Below are positions 22,312 through 32,867 of a stretch of 64,000 nt of DNA, piece after piece (the stretch's first letter is position 1; every line of letters begins with the position of its first letter). The stretch comes from Kazachstania africana CBS 2517 (Eukaryota; Ascomycota; Saccharomycetes; Saccharomycetales; Saccharomycetaceae): assembly GCF_000304475.1 (NCBI RefSeq), contig NC_018951.1, positions 124,001 to 188,000 of the forward strand, written 5' to 3'. The notes beneath the pieces were generated by a model, which was not told the DNA's origin, searched no databases, and worked only from the letters and a program-made list of their open reading frames with translations. A program made the translations under genes and the position numbers.

Positions 22312-22583
22312 AGTTTCAATACCATACAGCTTATTAGACAACGTTCTTTTCTATGTCTGTCAGTTTTCCATGCATATTTTGACAAATCTTTGTCCACTAC
22401 ATTTTGAATTTTCTCGAGCTCCGAACAACTAGAATTACGATCTGCAAATAGCAATAAGTAAAGGTGGGATATAGTATCTTTTACAAAATTAATTTAAATA
22501 TTACATAAAAGTTATTCGGTGGCTGGTTATTAATGCTTTCAAAAGCTCAAGAGACTAACCGTTTGCACCTTTTATTTTTTATT

Positions 22584-24158
22584 CTATAAATCTAATCTCT
22601 TGATTTGTTCTAACCGTTCATCTACAGCATGTTCAAAACTAATAAATGTGTTTTCATCGTCTGTTAGAGGTCTCCGCTCGTCTAGCAATTTAGCATGGAT
22701 AGATTGCAGAGCTTTTATGGAGTCAATTTCATCTATAACACACGAAATATTGATTTCATTAGCACCTTGGGAAATCATTTCAATATTAATACCTTGTTCA
22801 GCTAAAGTAGTGAACATAGTACCAGCTATACCAATGAATTGCTTCATCTGTTTACCAACAAGAGAAACAATAGACATTTTTTTCGTGACATCTACGGTAC
22901 CCAAGGCTTTTAGTTGTTCAACTGCTTTCCTTAATGATTTCATAGAGTCTGCATCAGGGATTGGTAAAGCCATTGAAACGTGCACCTCTGAGGTGGAAAT
23001 CAAATCGACCACAAGCTTGAATTTATCCAAAATGGTAAATATTTGAGCTAAGAAACCATGCGATAGTGTCTTTTTATTAGAATGAATATTCATGACTACG
23101 ATGTCATTCTTGGTTGTGATTGCAGTGGCACCTCTTTTCTTCTTTTCAAAAAATGATGAAGATAAAGTTTCAGGTGGATGTGGTGGAGTGGATTCACCTC
23201 TCTTGGCAATGTTATCAGGGTAAATGATGGTACCGTCACCCCTTGGATTTTGAACGTTTTTAATTCTAATAGGAATCTTTGATCTGATGACTTGTTCCAT
23301 AGTGAAAGGATGAATGACTTCAGAGCCGTAATATGTCAATTCAGAAGCTTCTTCTGGGGTAACAGATCCCAATAGACGGGCTGCTGGAACTTTTCTTGGA
23401 TCAGCGGTGAAGATACCGTCAACTTCTTTCCAAACTTGTAATTCGTCTGCGTTTAATGCCACAGCGATCAGAGCAGCACAAAGATCTGTGTAACCACGAC
23501 CGACACCGTTCAGAAGACCCATTGGTACTAAACCAAAGAAACCAGTGAACACTGGCACAATCTTTTCGGAGGATTCCACAAATGGTTGCAATTTTTCCTT
23601 TAAAGCTTGAACCAAAAATGTGTAAAAACTGTTATCTAATAGAGCAACGTTATAATCAGATGGAATGATGTGAGTCAAATCGACATATTTAGCCTTAACA
23701 CCACGGTCATTACACAAAGCAGTCATAAACAGACAACTTAATTTTTCACCAGCAGACATGACTAAATCGGTAGTACGGGTGCTGACTTCACCAAGAACTT
23801 TAGAAGCATCGAGATATTTTTTGACAAGCTTTAACTCGTTAGTAGTATCAGTAACTAATCTCGTTTGTAAAACAGGATCATTGATATATTTTTCAGCGTT
23901 GTCGATATGATCTTGCTTGATGACTTCAATAACATCATCGAATTCTAATTCTTGTGACGCTAGGTCGCAGCATTTGATTAATCTAGAAGTAGTACCTTCC
24001 ACTTTAGTGTATGAGGAACGAGCTGAACAAACAATAGTAACGTTATTATTCAAAGATTGCGAGTAGAATTTAATGATTTCATCTACAATCTGCACTGGGA
24101 ATTTACCAACTGACGTCCCACCAAATTTTTGGACGATCCAATTTGTAGTATCTAGCAT
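22584..24158 (-). CDS. HOM3: Aspartate kinase Hom3
   Basis: The 524-residue product (527 in S. cerevisiae, YER052C) catalyses the first step from aspartate to threonine and methionine. The kinase motif VQKFGGTSVGKFP is at residues 8-20; GVGRGYTDLCAALIA and VWKEVDGIFTADPR follow. Two ACT domains occupy about 355-500 and give threonine feedback control. No mitochondrial signal is present, so it is cytosolic. A TGAGTCA site 266 bases upstream fits Gcn4 control. Confidence 0.96.
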   Translation of the reverse strand: MLDTTNWIVQKFGGTSVGKFPVQIVDEIIKFYSQSLNNNVTIVCSARSSYTKVEGTTSRLIKCCDLASQELEFDDVIEVIKQDHIDNAEKYINDPVLQTRLVTDTTNELKLVKKYLDASKVLGEVSTRTTDLVMSAGEKLSCLFMTALCNDRGVKAKYVDLTHIIPSDYNVALLDNSFYTFLVQALKEKLQPFVESSEKIVPVFTGFFGLVPMGLLNGVGRGYTDLCAALIAVALNADELQVWKEVDGIFTADPRKVPAARLLGSVTPEEASELTYYGSEVIHPFTMEQVIRSKIPIRIKNVQNPRGDGTIIYPDNIAKRGESTPPHPPETLSSSFFEKKKRGATAITTKNDIVVMNIHSNKKTLSHGFLAQIFTILDKFKLVVDLISTSEVHVSMALPIPDADSMKSLRKAVEQLKALGTVDVTKKMSIVSLVGKQMKQFIGIAGTMFTTLAEQGINIEMISQGANEINISCVIDEIDSIKALQSIHAKLLDERRPLTDDENTFISFEHAVDERLEQIKRLDL

Positions 24159-24884
24159 CTTTTATCGAGCTTTTTCAACTGTATCTATCTCAGAAAATAA
24201 TCTTTTGAGCTGATCTTATATGCCTAAACAGTACGTCTTCACAAGAAACACTTCAATCGGTGGACATATATGTACATATATATACAGCATTTCCTAATTA
24301 TCGAATAAAGTCTCTCTGCAATTCCAATTTTCCCACAGTACGGAAAATTTCTCGAAGTTCGAGGAATATCCCGGTTTGCCAAGCTTTTCCAGGAGAGAGT
24401 GAAAAATAATAGCGAAAAGTGAATGAGTCAGCGATGACGTTGGAACAACAGGAGGTTTCTCGAGATCTCGAAAGGCAACAGACAGGCGAGTTTTGAGGTT
24501 ATCTGGTGCTGGGAAATGTGTTGATTCTTCGAAGACGTTGACAGGTGGTTTGTTCATGAAATGTGTTCCTGTTTATGGCATCTATGATATATTTTATGTA
24601 CAGCGTTGGCCATTTGATAATCCAATGGACCATAATAACAACTGATATTACTCAGTCATATATACTGGTTATATAAAGAGCCAAGGCAGTGTAAATGCGA
24701 GAAATTTCTGGGAGCTGCCAGAGATCGTAGCGAGCGAGTGTTTGGCCCTATTTGTACGACCACATAGACAATTTTTCACATGTCGTGTCAATAAGCAAGT
24801 GGGTGTCAAAGTATAAAAATGATGGAACAGAAATTAGTTATTAATTGATGGAAGAATAAATGGCACTGGAGCGGTTCATGTGTG
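24159..24884. other. Divergent promoter region HOM3/AGE2
   Basis: This 726-base gap holds a Gcn4-type site (24424-24430) and a TATA-like stretch at 24260-24285. A short reverse frame at 24294-24557 has no recognisable content and is ignored. Confidence 0.5.
24424..24430. promoter_or_regulatory. Gcn4-type site upstream of HOM3
   Basis: TGAGTCA, the Gcn4 consensus TGASTCA, 266 bases upstream of the HOM3 ATG. HOM3 is under general amino-acid control in S. cerevisiae. Confidence 0.6.
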
Positions 24885-25541
24885 ATGACTAGTACGCCAA
24901 TCGAAGTCACCAAAAAGTTGAAACAGTTGCTTCGTGATCCTAAGAATCAAGTATGTGCAGATTGTAAGTTAAGTTCGCATCCACGCTGGTCTTCGTGGTC
25001 GCTTGGCTTGATGATATGTATTAAGTGTGCTGGTATTCACAGGTCCCTGGGGACACATATTTCGAAAGTTAAATCAGTAGACCTTGATTCATGGAATGAT
25101 GAAAATTTAGACAAATTGATCCAGTTTCGAAATAATTCCAATGCTAATCTATTCTACGAATGCAACTTACCTGTCCAACCCACGGGGCTGGATGATTCTG
25201 CCACATTAGCAGAATTTATCAGGGATAAATATGTCTTGAAAAAATGGGTTGGTGATCAAATCATAATATCAACAGAAGAATCAGTACATACTGATATTAC
25301 GGGGGAAACAGTAGCTGAATCTGAAATTCCAATTAAAACACGTGTAATTACTCCCGTTTTGACTGATAAAAACAAAAGCTTATTAAACATTAAACCCTTT
25401 CCCAAGAACATTATTAATCATTCATCAGAAATTTCTTATGACGTTAAGAAGTCTGAATATATAAGAGAACATTCCAGTTACTGTGTCTTCCCAAACAGTA
25501 AGAAAAGGTCAATTTATGAACTATATAAAGAAGTAAAATAA
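24885..25541 (+). CDS. AGE2: ArfGAP Age2
   Basis: The ATG at 24885 gives 218 residues (298 in S. cerevisiae Age2). The ArfGAP zinc finger is C-x2-C-x16-C-x2-C at about residues 26-49, followed by AGIHRSLGTHISKVKSVDLD, which contains the arginine finger. The C-terminus keeps a short conserved KKRSIYELYKE but lacks about 80 residues of the S. cerevisiae tail. The protein stimulates GTP hydrolysis by Arf1/2 at the trans-Golgi and endosomes. In S. cerevisiae AGE2 is YIL044C beside PIG2; here it lies beside GIP2's neighbour PIC2, in the orientation predicted from the sister block. This is a reciprocal duplicate resolution. Confidence 0.9.
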   Translation: MTSTPIEVTKKLKQLLRDPKNQVCADCKLSSHPRWSSWSLGLMICIKCAGIHRSLGTHISKVKSVDLDSWNDENLDKLIQFRNNSNANLFYECNLPVQPTGLDDSATLAEFIRDKYVLKKWVGDQIIISTEESVHTDITGETVAESEIPIKTRVITPVLTDKNKSLLNIKPFPKNIINHSSEISYDVKKSEYIREHSSYCVFPNSKKRSIYELYKEVK

Positions 25542-25628
25542 TTCATTAAGTCATTGTTTCATTAGAGTTCACATAATCTAACTCATATATATACACGTAC
25601 ATATATTCGTTTGGAGACGACATTTTTA

Positions 25629-26558
25629 TCAGTGACCAGTTGTGGGTAAACCGATGTATGCCTTGAAAGAGTCGTATATTAACCATTGGAAACTGGTCAA
25701 TGTACCGATCATGAAGATTCTAACTGTTAACCCATTCCATAGGCCCATAAACCCAATCTTCCCATAAATTCTCTTTGTGGCATCCATCATCGATTCAGTC
25801 ATTTTCCTTTCACTATTTACCTTTGAAACCAAAACATCAGCAGGATGAGACACTGTAGCACATAAAATACCAGCCAAATAACCCCCAGTAAAACTCACAG
25901 ATATTTGTTGAAGTGCACTCATTTCGCTCTTTTTCATGGGTAATTTGGAGTATATATATTCCACAATCCTCTCAAAGGATGTGAACTTTACCATAGTGTA
26001 AGGGATTTGCCTACACCACAAAGGTACTATACCTTTATAAAGTGCGGCAATACCTTCGGACTTGTAAATCTTGTTTACACCTTCAAAGACATTGTTACAG
26101 AATGGAGGCATCGTGGTTTGTTGTTTAACTTTGACCGATTCGAATGGACATAGCATGATATCAGCACAGAATTCTGCAGTAGCAGATGCTAACAGATACA
26201 CAGAAGTACGCCATCTATGGATAGTTTCGGGATCACCTCTACAAAGAGTGGATGAATAGAAATGCTTAAAATATTCGTAACCCCCATACTTTCCTGCACC
26301 TTGCAATGAATATCCAATAAAGGTAGCTCCAAGCCCAGTAAATGTCTTACCAGCACCTTCATTTCTGAAAATACTCTGAATACCGGAAAAATTAGATTTA
26401 TAAAGACCTGGCTTCACTTGTAATCTACATTTAACCAAATCTAATGGAGTGACGAGAGAGTGCGTGGGACCACATGCAATAATACCACCTAAAGTACATG
26501 CTGAATAGAACTCCTTGGTATATAATTCTAAACTCCTTCTTTTGGGTGATTCTGTCAT
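25629..26558 (-). CDS. PIC2: Mitochondrial copper and phosphate carrier Pic2
   Basis: The 309-residue product (300 in S. cerevisiae, YER053C) has three mitochondrial carrier repeats. Their signatures are [10 protein letters not shown] (first), [10 protein letters not shown] (second) and [10 protein letters not shown] (third), each after a hydrophobic helix, for six transmembrane segments in the inner membrane. The phosphate-carrier features [15 protein letters not shown] and [13 protein letters not shown] are present. Pic2 imports copper and phosphate into the matrix. It is convergent with AGE2, 87 bases apart. Confidence 0.94.
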   Translation of the reverse strand: MTESPKRRSLELYTKEFYSACTLGGIIACGPTHSLVTPLDLVKCRLQVKPGLYKSNFSGIQSIFRNEGAGKTFTGLGATFIGYSLQGAGKYGGYEYFKHFYSSTLCRGDPETIHRWRTSVYLLASATAEFCADIMLCPFESVKVKQQTTMPPFCNNVFEGVNKIYKSEGIAALYKGIVPLWCRQIPYTMVKFTSFERIVEYIYSKLPMKKSEMSALQQISVSFTGGYLAGILCATVSHPADVLVSKVNSERKMTESMMDATKRIYGKIGFMGLWNGLTVRIFMIGTLTSFQWLIYDSFKAYIGLPTTGH

Positions 26559-27406
26559 TTCTTGATACGATCCTACTGGCCTTGGCTTCTTATTTCTTGG
26601 ATAATAATTGCTTGAAGTATTTTTGTTTGATTAAGATATGAAAACTTTACAAAACATGCAATATTATAGAAAAAGAGCTGTTTCTATTGGCTCCTAGTCT
26701 GTATTTCTCTCCCTTGGTCGTCTTGCTTAATTTTCCGAGATTGATATCAATTCGATTTTCTTGCCAGAAAAAGAGTAATCAATTCGATATTTCCATGAAG
26801 ATGACAGTAGCAGGTATGGCGAATATAATGATTATTAAGTTAAGTTTCTCGAGAAGATAAATAATACAGATGAGGATAATACTTTTTGGAAACTGTATGC
26901 TCTTGTTTTTACTTTCTCTAGCTACATAATTGTAAATGTGTTGTATGTATAAATGGTAGGTTCCGTAGCGCGTCATTGAAAACAGTTGTGGTTCTATATT
27001 GACGATTATGAATTGAATGTTGTACTGCATTTATGCATCAGAATTTTAAGCTAGCCACTTCATCTACATCTTTCAGATTCATTCTTGTATGAATCTTATA
27101 GTAAATTGCAGTGAAGACTATTAACAGATTTAAAATACTCCAACTGTCTTCGAACATTGCCTCTCCGTAAACACCTTTCCCTTTCTCCTTCTTATATGCA
27201 AAAGTTTTTTAAAGGAGGGTTCTTATGATCAAAACTATCAATTATTGGTATCAACGTTACTTCCTTTGTAATGAATGTCACAAAAAAAAAAGGAGAAAAA
27301 GAAAATATGAAAGAGGTGGTTGGGGTCATAAAATATCTATTAAAATTTGCTGTGAATATATGTTGAGAAAATTAAAATAGTAGGAAAGATAAATCTAAAA
27401 TCAGTT
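26559..27406. other. Gene-free region between PIC2 and GIP2
   Basis: This 848-base stretch is AT-rich with short open frames only, the longest an 83-codon reverse frame at 26779-27030 with no recognisable product. S. cerevisiae annotates a tiny gene (YER053C-A) in the same interval; I could not identify a counterpart. Confidence 0.45.
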
Positions 27407-28942
27407 CTAAGTTATTCTAAAAGGATTATTGAAACCACTTGTCACTACATCAATTTTATAATTTTTGAAATCATTATTATCCCAAAATTCTTTCCTTTCA
27501 TGGTCGTTTCTTGTCGTGTAGTGAATGCAAAATTCTAATTTACCTACTGTATCTATTTTTCTGATGTCGTCAATTAAAAAATGGAAAATATCCATGTTTG
27601 AACCGGGCAAGATACCGTCTCCCGGACTGAGCCAAACACACTCAACTTCACGGGCAGTTTTCCATGAATCCCAAGTGTATCTAACAACAACTCTTTTGTC
27701 ATAAAAAATATTTTTCACTAGCACTTTACCAATCAAATATTTGGAAGTATTATTGTGAATTATTTTTTTTTGATGGCTTGCAGTATTATCGTTAGAGGGA
27801 TTCATCGAAAATGCATTTCTTTGTTGAATATGCAATGTTAAATCTTGTAGAAAACATTTCTTATCCCTTGACAAGTTAACAAAAATATTTAGTTTCAGAC
27901 TTTTTGGATTTTTGTTACTTAAAATTGGGAAATTTATATTGTATAATCCAATAACTTTGTTAGTTCTTAATTTATTATGAGATGTTTCAGTACTGTTGAT
28001 GAATGGGGATTTTGGAAAATTTGAACCGCCAACATGTTTTGGACCAATTTGTTCATCGTTACTCGTAGTGACATTGTCCTCGGATTGCTTCGGCTCTAAT
28101 CTGTTTTCTTTGATGATAAATTTTTGAAATCTCTTACTTTTACGTAACGATTTATCTGATTCATCTTTCATAGTGAGGTTATCCATCTGAAAAGTCATTG
28201 AGTTCTCAGTAGTGAAAAAATCATCATTACTTCCAGAATCTTCCACCTGTGTAAATGTCAGCGGCTTATGTAAGAAACTTAGAGAATCTTCAAATGCAGT
28301 TCTGCTCTTGACATTAATGGGACTTTCATCTTTTAAAAAATATTTTACAGGAGCTTTCTGATCGAAATGTACACTTTTACTTCTTATCAGAGTTGGTGCA
28401 TTTGTAAAATGTAACATTTTACCATGTTGACTAACTTCTCCATCATTTAGTACTGCAGGTGTGGTTGGTAAAGACTTTGATCTTCTTTTCAATGAACTTT
28501 TTAACAATTCACCAGATTTTTTATAAACGGGACTTTGGAAAGTGTCTATACTATCTAAATCATTGAATGGAGATCTAACGGGAGTTCTTGGAGATACTCC
28601 GTCGCAAGGAATCTGTTTATTTAAATCTGTATTTCTTTGAAGTTCATCTTCAGGAAATTTATCCTCATTTAATTTTGAAACTCTTTGTGGTTTATGTAAA
28701 AAATTTAACGAATACAATTGATGAATCGAATTTAAATCATTTGAATTATTGAACTCATTATCTACATTGTTTGTATGATTGATGATATGATTATTGGAAT
28801 TTTTCCTTATGTACATTGGTTTTTTCAAAATGAATTTAGATCCCCCCGTATTATTTCGTACATTTTGTTGTTCCACATTCTCTTTATCAGTTCCGGGCTC
28901 TTCTTGTTCTAATCGTTTTCTATCCTCCACTTTTATATACAT
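27407..28942 (-). CDS. GIP2: PP1 (Glc7) targeting subunit Gip2/Pig2
   Basis: The 511-residue product (548 in S. cerevisiae, YER054C) has a PP1-docking RVxF-type motif KSVHF at 189-193 and a C-terminal CBM21 glycogen-targeting domain at about 350-505 (VVVRYTWDSWKTAREVECVW, then FHFLIDDIRK). The remainder is Asn/Ser-rich and probably disordered. It brings phosphatase Glc7 to glycogen synthase and related substrates. The start MYIK matches the S. cerevisiae start. PIG2 is its ohnolog; synteny with PIC2 and HIS1 favours GIP2. Confidence 0.9.
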   Translation of the reverse strand: MYIKVEDRKRLEQEEPGTDKENVEQQNVRNNTGGSKFILKKPMYIRKNSNNHIINHTNNVDNEFNNSNDLNSIHQLYSLNFLHKPQRVSKLNEDKFPEDELQRNTDLNKQIPCDGVSPRTPVRSPFNDLDSIDTFQSPVYKKSGELLKSSLKRRSKSLPTTPAVLNDGEVSQHGKMLHFTNAPTLIRSKSVHFDQKAPVKYFLKDESPINVKSRTAFEDSLSFLHKPLTFTQVEDSGSNDDFFTTENSMTFQMDNLTMKDESDKSLRKSKRFQKFIIKENRLEPKQSEDNVTTSNDEQIGPKHVGGSNFPKSPFINSTETSHNKLRTNKVIGLYNINFPILSNKNPKSLKLNIFVNLSRDKKCFLQDLTLHIQQRNAFSMNPSNDNTASHQKKIIHNNTSKYLIGKVLVKNIFYDKRVVVRYTWDSWKTAREVECVWLSPGDGILPGSNMDIFHFLIDDIRKIDTVGKLEFCIHYTTRNDHERKEFWDNNDFKNYKIDVVTSGFNNPFRIT

Positions 28943-29935
28943 GTTCAGGTGAATAAATGTACTATTCTATCCCTCTTCTACTGGACCTTAAATAAATACG
29001 AAACAAAAGAGGTGAGATAGAGATTCTTCGCCTGTATTTAATTTACCGTTGTAATTAAATAGAACGAAATATGGAATAAGGTACAGCAGTTTGGTAAAGT
29101 TGACAAAATAAACGACCAATTTTCCAACTACGTTTCAATATGAGAGAGGAATTTATAAATTCAAATAAAATGTGATTTTCCTTACTATCCCTTCCATTAA
29201 ATTTGCATCCAGCATGAGACGATGCATAAAATGGGGAAAAGTCCGAGTTTTTCAGTATCCCACCAGGAGTCTCTTATAGAATAATCTTTTTTCTTTACAC
29301 TAAAAAATCAACTAAGAGATCTGTATGTCTTGAAATGGACGGTTAGTTCCTATAGAGGGGGGGCTTTGAAAAACGTATGTAGAATCAGGAGGTTGCGTCT
29401 GTGACATCTTTCTGTTTGTTTGTTTCTTTCCTTCGTTTTAACAGGATTTTCTCCTGCTAAGTATTTTGCAAGCACTGCTTAGAGAATGGGAAGGGGAAAG
29501 CTGTTCTCATTCCAGGAACTCACTGTAGATTGCTACATGAAACCTGTTCCACTAGAATTTTGCAAAATCCGCTATTAATGAAGTTGAATCAAAGAAAACA
29601 CATCTCCATCAGATCTGGGGCTTTCTAGTCGCCGGAAAGAACGTTACATACTTCTAGTCCATAAAATACACTAATTTGGTGACTGTTGAAGCTTGTTTCA
29701 CACTTGTTCTGTTCATTAACACCGTTTGGCGGCTAATTTTACTAAACTGTAGAGTAGTTTGTCTTTTCTTGCAACTCGCAGTAGAATTTTTTTTTGGCCT
29801 CCTCGCCCGCACGTGGGATTGACGATTTGCACTGGCCGATTAAATGAAAGACTCCTCGTAAGTCACACTGCAAGAAGGAGGAGTGGTCTGATTGTATCAT
29901 TAATACTTTAGATAGTAATATATAGTGAAGTATAT
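28943..29935. other. Promoter region of GIP2 and 3' flank of HIS1
   Basis: This 993-base gap has no convincing ORF. It holds a CACGTG E-box at 29810-29815 (Cbf1/Pho4/Tye7 type) in a GC-richer patch, a G-run at 29356-29363 and stress-type GGGG motifs. The tail belongs to the HIS1 3' region. Confidence 0.5.
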
Positions 29936-30829
29936 TTATACACGGCAGTTGGAGATGTCGAAAACTATGATATCTGTGGCTCCTTTGCTTTTCAATTCGT
30001 CCATAACTAAACCTTTCTTAGATTTCTCAATCATGGCGCACACTGCTACCCAGCCGTCATCATTGATGTTGGAGATCGTAGGGGCCTTTCTTCCTGGTGT
30101 CACCACTAATATTTCTGATAATCTATCCTTTGGTGCGTTGTATGTACAGTAAACGTATCTTTGTGCGGTTAGCACACCTTCAATTCTTGATTTTATCGTT
30201 TTAATTAGCGTCAAATCACCCTTTGGGTGTTTTGATTGAATCAAATGTGCACTGGTGTCTAATACGGTAGCAATGTCTGTCAAGCCAGCAGCACGCATCG
30301 TTTCACCGCTCTCGACTAAATCTACAATCGCATCTGCAATACCTAGAGCACAAGATGCTTCCACGGAACCACCTACAAATTTAACTCTTGTACTCATTTG
30401 GCTCTCTGGAACACCCTCTAATTGTGCAAAATAAGCTCTTGTCAAATTTGTGAAACTGGAAACAATAGTCTTACCGATCAGTTCTTCTGGTTTCGTGTAT
30501 GGTCCATTTGCAGGGACTTGCACTTGCAATTTACAACTACCAAATTTCAAATCCATAAGAGCCTCGACATCGATATTTGCCTCTCTTACTTGGTCGATAC
30601 CAGTGATACCAAGGTCACATTTACCTTCACCAACGAACATAGGTATATCTGCTGCAGGTAAGAAAATTAATGCAATTGGTAAATTTGTAGATAAGGCAAT
30701 ATCTAATCTCTGTGACCTGTGGAAGTTGATATCAGAACCCTTCAATATTTCAATTGCCTTCTGATATAATCTTCCCTTCTTTGGGATTGCAAATAATAAT
30801 CTGTCATTTAAGTGATTTACTAAATCCAT
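29936..30829 (-). CDS. HIS1: ATP phosphoribosyltransferase His1
   Basis: The 297-residue product has exactly the length of S. cerevisiae His1 (YER055C) and catalyses the first step of histidine synthesis from ATP and PRPP. Visible features: the N-terminal AIPKKGRLYQKAIEIL, GKCDLGITGIDQV, the PRPP loop region around ALGIADAIVDLVESGETMRA, and the C-terminal ACT-like regulatory domain with NDDGWVAVCAMIEK. It is feedback-inhibited by histidine in the family. Gcn4-type TGAGTCA lies 170 bases upstream. Confidence 0.97.
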   Translation of the reverse strand: MDLVNHLNDRLLFAIPKKGRLYQKAIEILKGSDINFHRSQRLDIALSTNLPIALIFLPAADIPMFVGEGKCDLGITGIDQVREANIDVEALMDLKFGSCKLQVQVPANGPYTKPEELIGKTIVSSFTNLTRAYFAQLEGVPESQMSTRVKFVGGSVEASCALGIADAIVDLVESGETMRAAGLTDIATVLDTSAHLIQSKHPKGDLTLIKTIKSRIEGVLTAQRYVYCTYNAPKDRLSEILVVTPGRKAPTISNINDDGWVAVCAMIEKSKKGLVMDELKSKGATDIIVFDISNCRV

Positions 30830-30998
30830 TTTCTCTGTTTTTGCTCTAGGGCTAGTCTAAAACGTCTGTTGCTGCGTTGAATGATGCGTAATCAGTGGAA
30901 AGTAGTTTACTAGAACGCGGATGAGATTTAGTAACTATTTATAACATTGGAAAAGAAACCAGAGGCAAAAAGTAAAAAATGGTTTATGTACGTGCTTA

Positions 30999-31005
30999 TG
31001 AGTCA
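30999..31005. promoter_or_regulatory. Gcn4-type site upstream of HIS1
   Basis: TGAGTCA, 170 bases upstream of the HIS1 ATG; a second partial GAGTCA lies near 31132. HIS1 is a classic Gcn4 target. Confidence 0.65.
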
Positions 31006-31283
31006 AAAGAATTATTATGCATTTTCGTTGTGATTCATCTGTTTTTTTTAGCTTCGTTTCGTCCAGAGTTTACTTACTGTCAGAAAAACGTAATTTACTC
31101 TCCGAGTAATAATATATAAAATATTAGGAGGAGTCAAATATATCATACAAAATTATTATTAGTGACGGGTTTCATTAGCCTTGTTTACTTGTGTAATTTA
31201 CATGTAATTAAAGAATTTATTGATAATTTTATACTATACTACAGAAGAAAGTAGATGATGCTAATATATACTTGTGTGTTTTC

Positions 31284-32867
31284 TTAACGACCGAAATATT
31301 TAATTTCGATCGGTCTTAATATGTTGTAAATGACAAAGGCCCAACCAGCACCCAATTCAAAACCAATGTCACCACCATATTCACCGATACGACGGGCAAT
31401 TTGGCCGACCCAGTACGTTTGAGACATACCTAATGCAACACCAAATGCACCGACAATTAAAGCGGCAGTACCAGCAATACCGATAGGTAATTTACTCCAG
31501 TTGTCCCAGTCTTCGGTATTATAATTCTTGAAACTGTTATGTCTCCAGATGAAATGTTCGGAAAGAGCAATAGAAGAATAAATGGCTAAGTAGTAACCGA
31601 TAGAATCCATGAAATTTTGCATGAATTCGTCGAAGTAGTAACAACATGGAATGGAAATGGCTAAAGCAGCGGCGTTACCGGCAAGAGTCCAAATGATTCT
31701 TGGAGTCTTAGCTAATGGTTCCCACATTGCTTGGGATGATAAAGCGATGGTATACATGTTTGGAACGTTGTTAGCAACAGTAGATAGACCTAAAATGACA
31801 CAACAGAATTCACCAAATCCGTGTAGAGAATTTGGAACTAAGATGGCGTAAACTAACCCACCGACGGAGTTATTATCGTAATATTGCATCCAAGTGTCGT
31901 TGTTCAAGGCACCCATGGCACAAGCAGCACCGATTAACATACAGAAGAATAGTGGGAATGCTAAACCACCAACCAAACAAAAGAAAATCTTATATTTATT
32001 TGTACTCTTTGGCATGTAGACAGTGTAATCTGATGCGTAAGTGGTCCAACCAGTGGCAAACCCAAAGATAACACTACCAAATGATAAGACATCACCAGCA
32101 GTGGTAGAACCTGAAGTCCAAGCACCATTAGAAAAATTACCGGAAATCTTTAATCTTGCAATGATGACTAAGAAGACAGCGAAATTTGGAATCCATGCGT
32201 ACTTTTGATATAAATGAATAATCTTGTAACCGAAAAAAGTGACTAAAACAGTGGCACCGATGATAACTAGACAGCCAGCCCATAGAGGTAAATTGGCCCC
32301 ATTTTGGTTGACCATATTTAATAATTGGGCAGAAGCCACAGTATTGACGATACCCCAACCGATACAAGCAATAACATTAATTAAAGCGAAGATTCTAGCG
32401 GTTACATTACCAACTAAAAATCTAGAAAGAATCATTTGTCTTAAACCGAATTCAACACCAAAGACAGAGAAATATGCAACAGGTAATAAACCCAGTATAT
32501 TGAAGAAAATGATAGTTAACGCTGAGGCACCGAAATTTAAACCATAGATTAAAGGGCCTAAGGCACCTGTAGAAAGAGCAGCAATAACCATATTGGCAGA
32601 GAACCACATGGAGGCAGCGTTAATAATACCATCATCATCACTTCTTTCATCATCAGTGACTGGTTCAATACCTTTGGTCTCTGCGACGTTCATACCAGAA
32701 ATGAGTCTGGAAAAGAAGGACAATTGAGTTTCCTCAGAGCTTTCCACAATGTAAGGTTCTTCAGAAGAATAAGCATCTGATAATTCAATCTTCTTATCCA
32801 CGACATCGTTCTTTAAGTTTTCGAGATCTTGAATCTCATAAACATTACGTTGTTCTGAACTAGACAT
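31284..32867 (-). CDS. FCY2: Purine-cytosine permease Fcy2
   Basis: Starting at the ATG at 32867 (MSSSEQRNVYEIQDLENLK) it has 527 residues (533 in S. cerevisiae, YER056C). The frame is open to 33002 but has no ATG there. The start NVYEIQDLE and the end NILRPIEIKYFGR match S. cerevisiae Fcy2. Twelve hydrophobic segments follow a cytosolic N-terminus. The segment ANNVPNMYTIAL holds the two asparagines (S. cerevisiae N374 and N377) known to affect substrate binding. It is a plasma-membrane proton symporter for cytosine, adenine, guanine and hypoxanthine. A more diverged tandem copy lies upstream. Confidence 0.94.
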   Translation of the reverse strand: MSSSEQRNVYEIQDLENLKNDVVDKKIELSDAYSSEEPYIVESSEETQLSFFSRLISGMNVAETKGIEPVTDDERSDDDGIINAASMWFSANMVIAALSTGALGPLIYGLNFGASALTIIFFNILGLLPVAYFSVFGVEFGLRQMILSRFLVGNVTARIFALINVIACIGWGIVNTVASAQLLNMVNQNGANLPLWAGCLVIIGATVLVTFFGYKIIHLYQKYAWIPNFAVFLVIIARLKISGNFSNGAWTSGSTTAGDVLSFGSVIFGFATGWTTYASDYTVYMPKSTNKYKIFFCLVGGLAFPLFFCMLIGAACAMGALNNDTWMQYYDNNSVGGLVYAILVPNSLHGFGEFCCVILGLSTVANNVPNMYTIALSSQAMWEPLAKTPRIIWTLAGNAAALAISIPCCYYFDEFMQNFMDSIGYYLAIYSSIALSEHFIWRHNSFKNYNTEDWDNWSKLPIGIAGTAALIVGAFGVALGMSQTYWVGQIARRIGEYGGDIGFELGAGWAFVIYNILRPIEIKYFGR

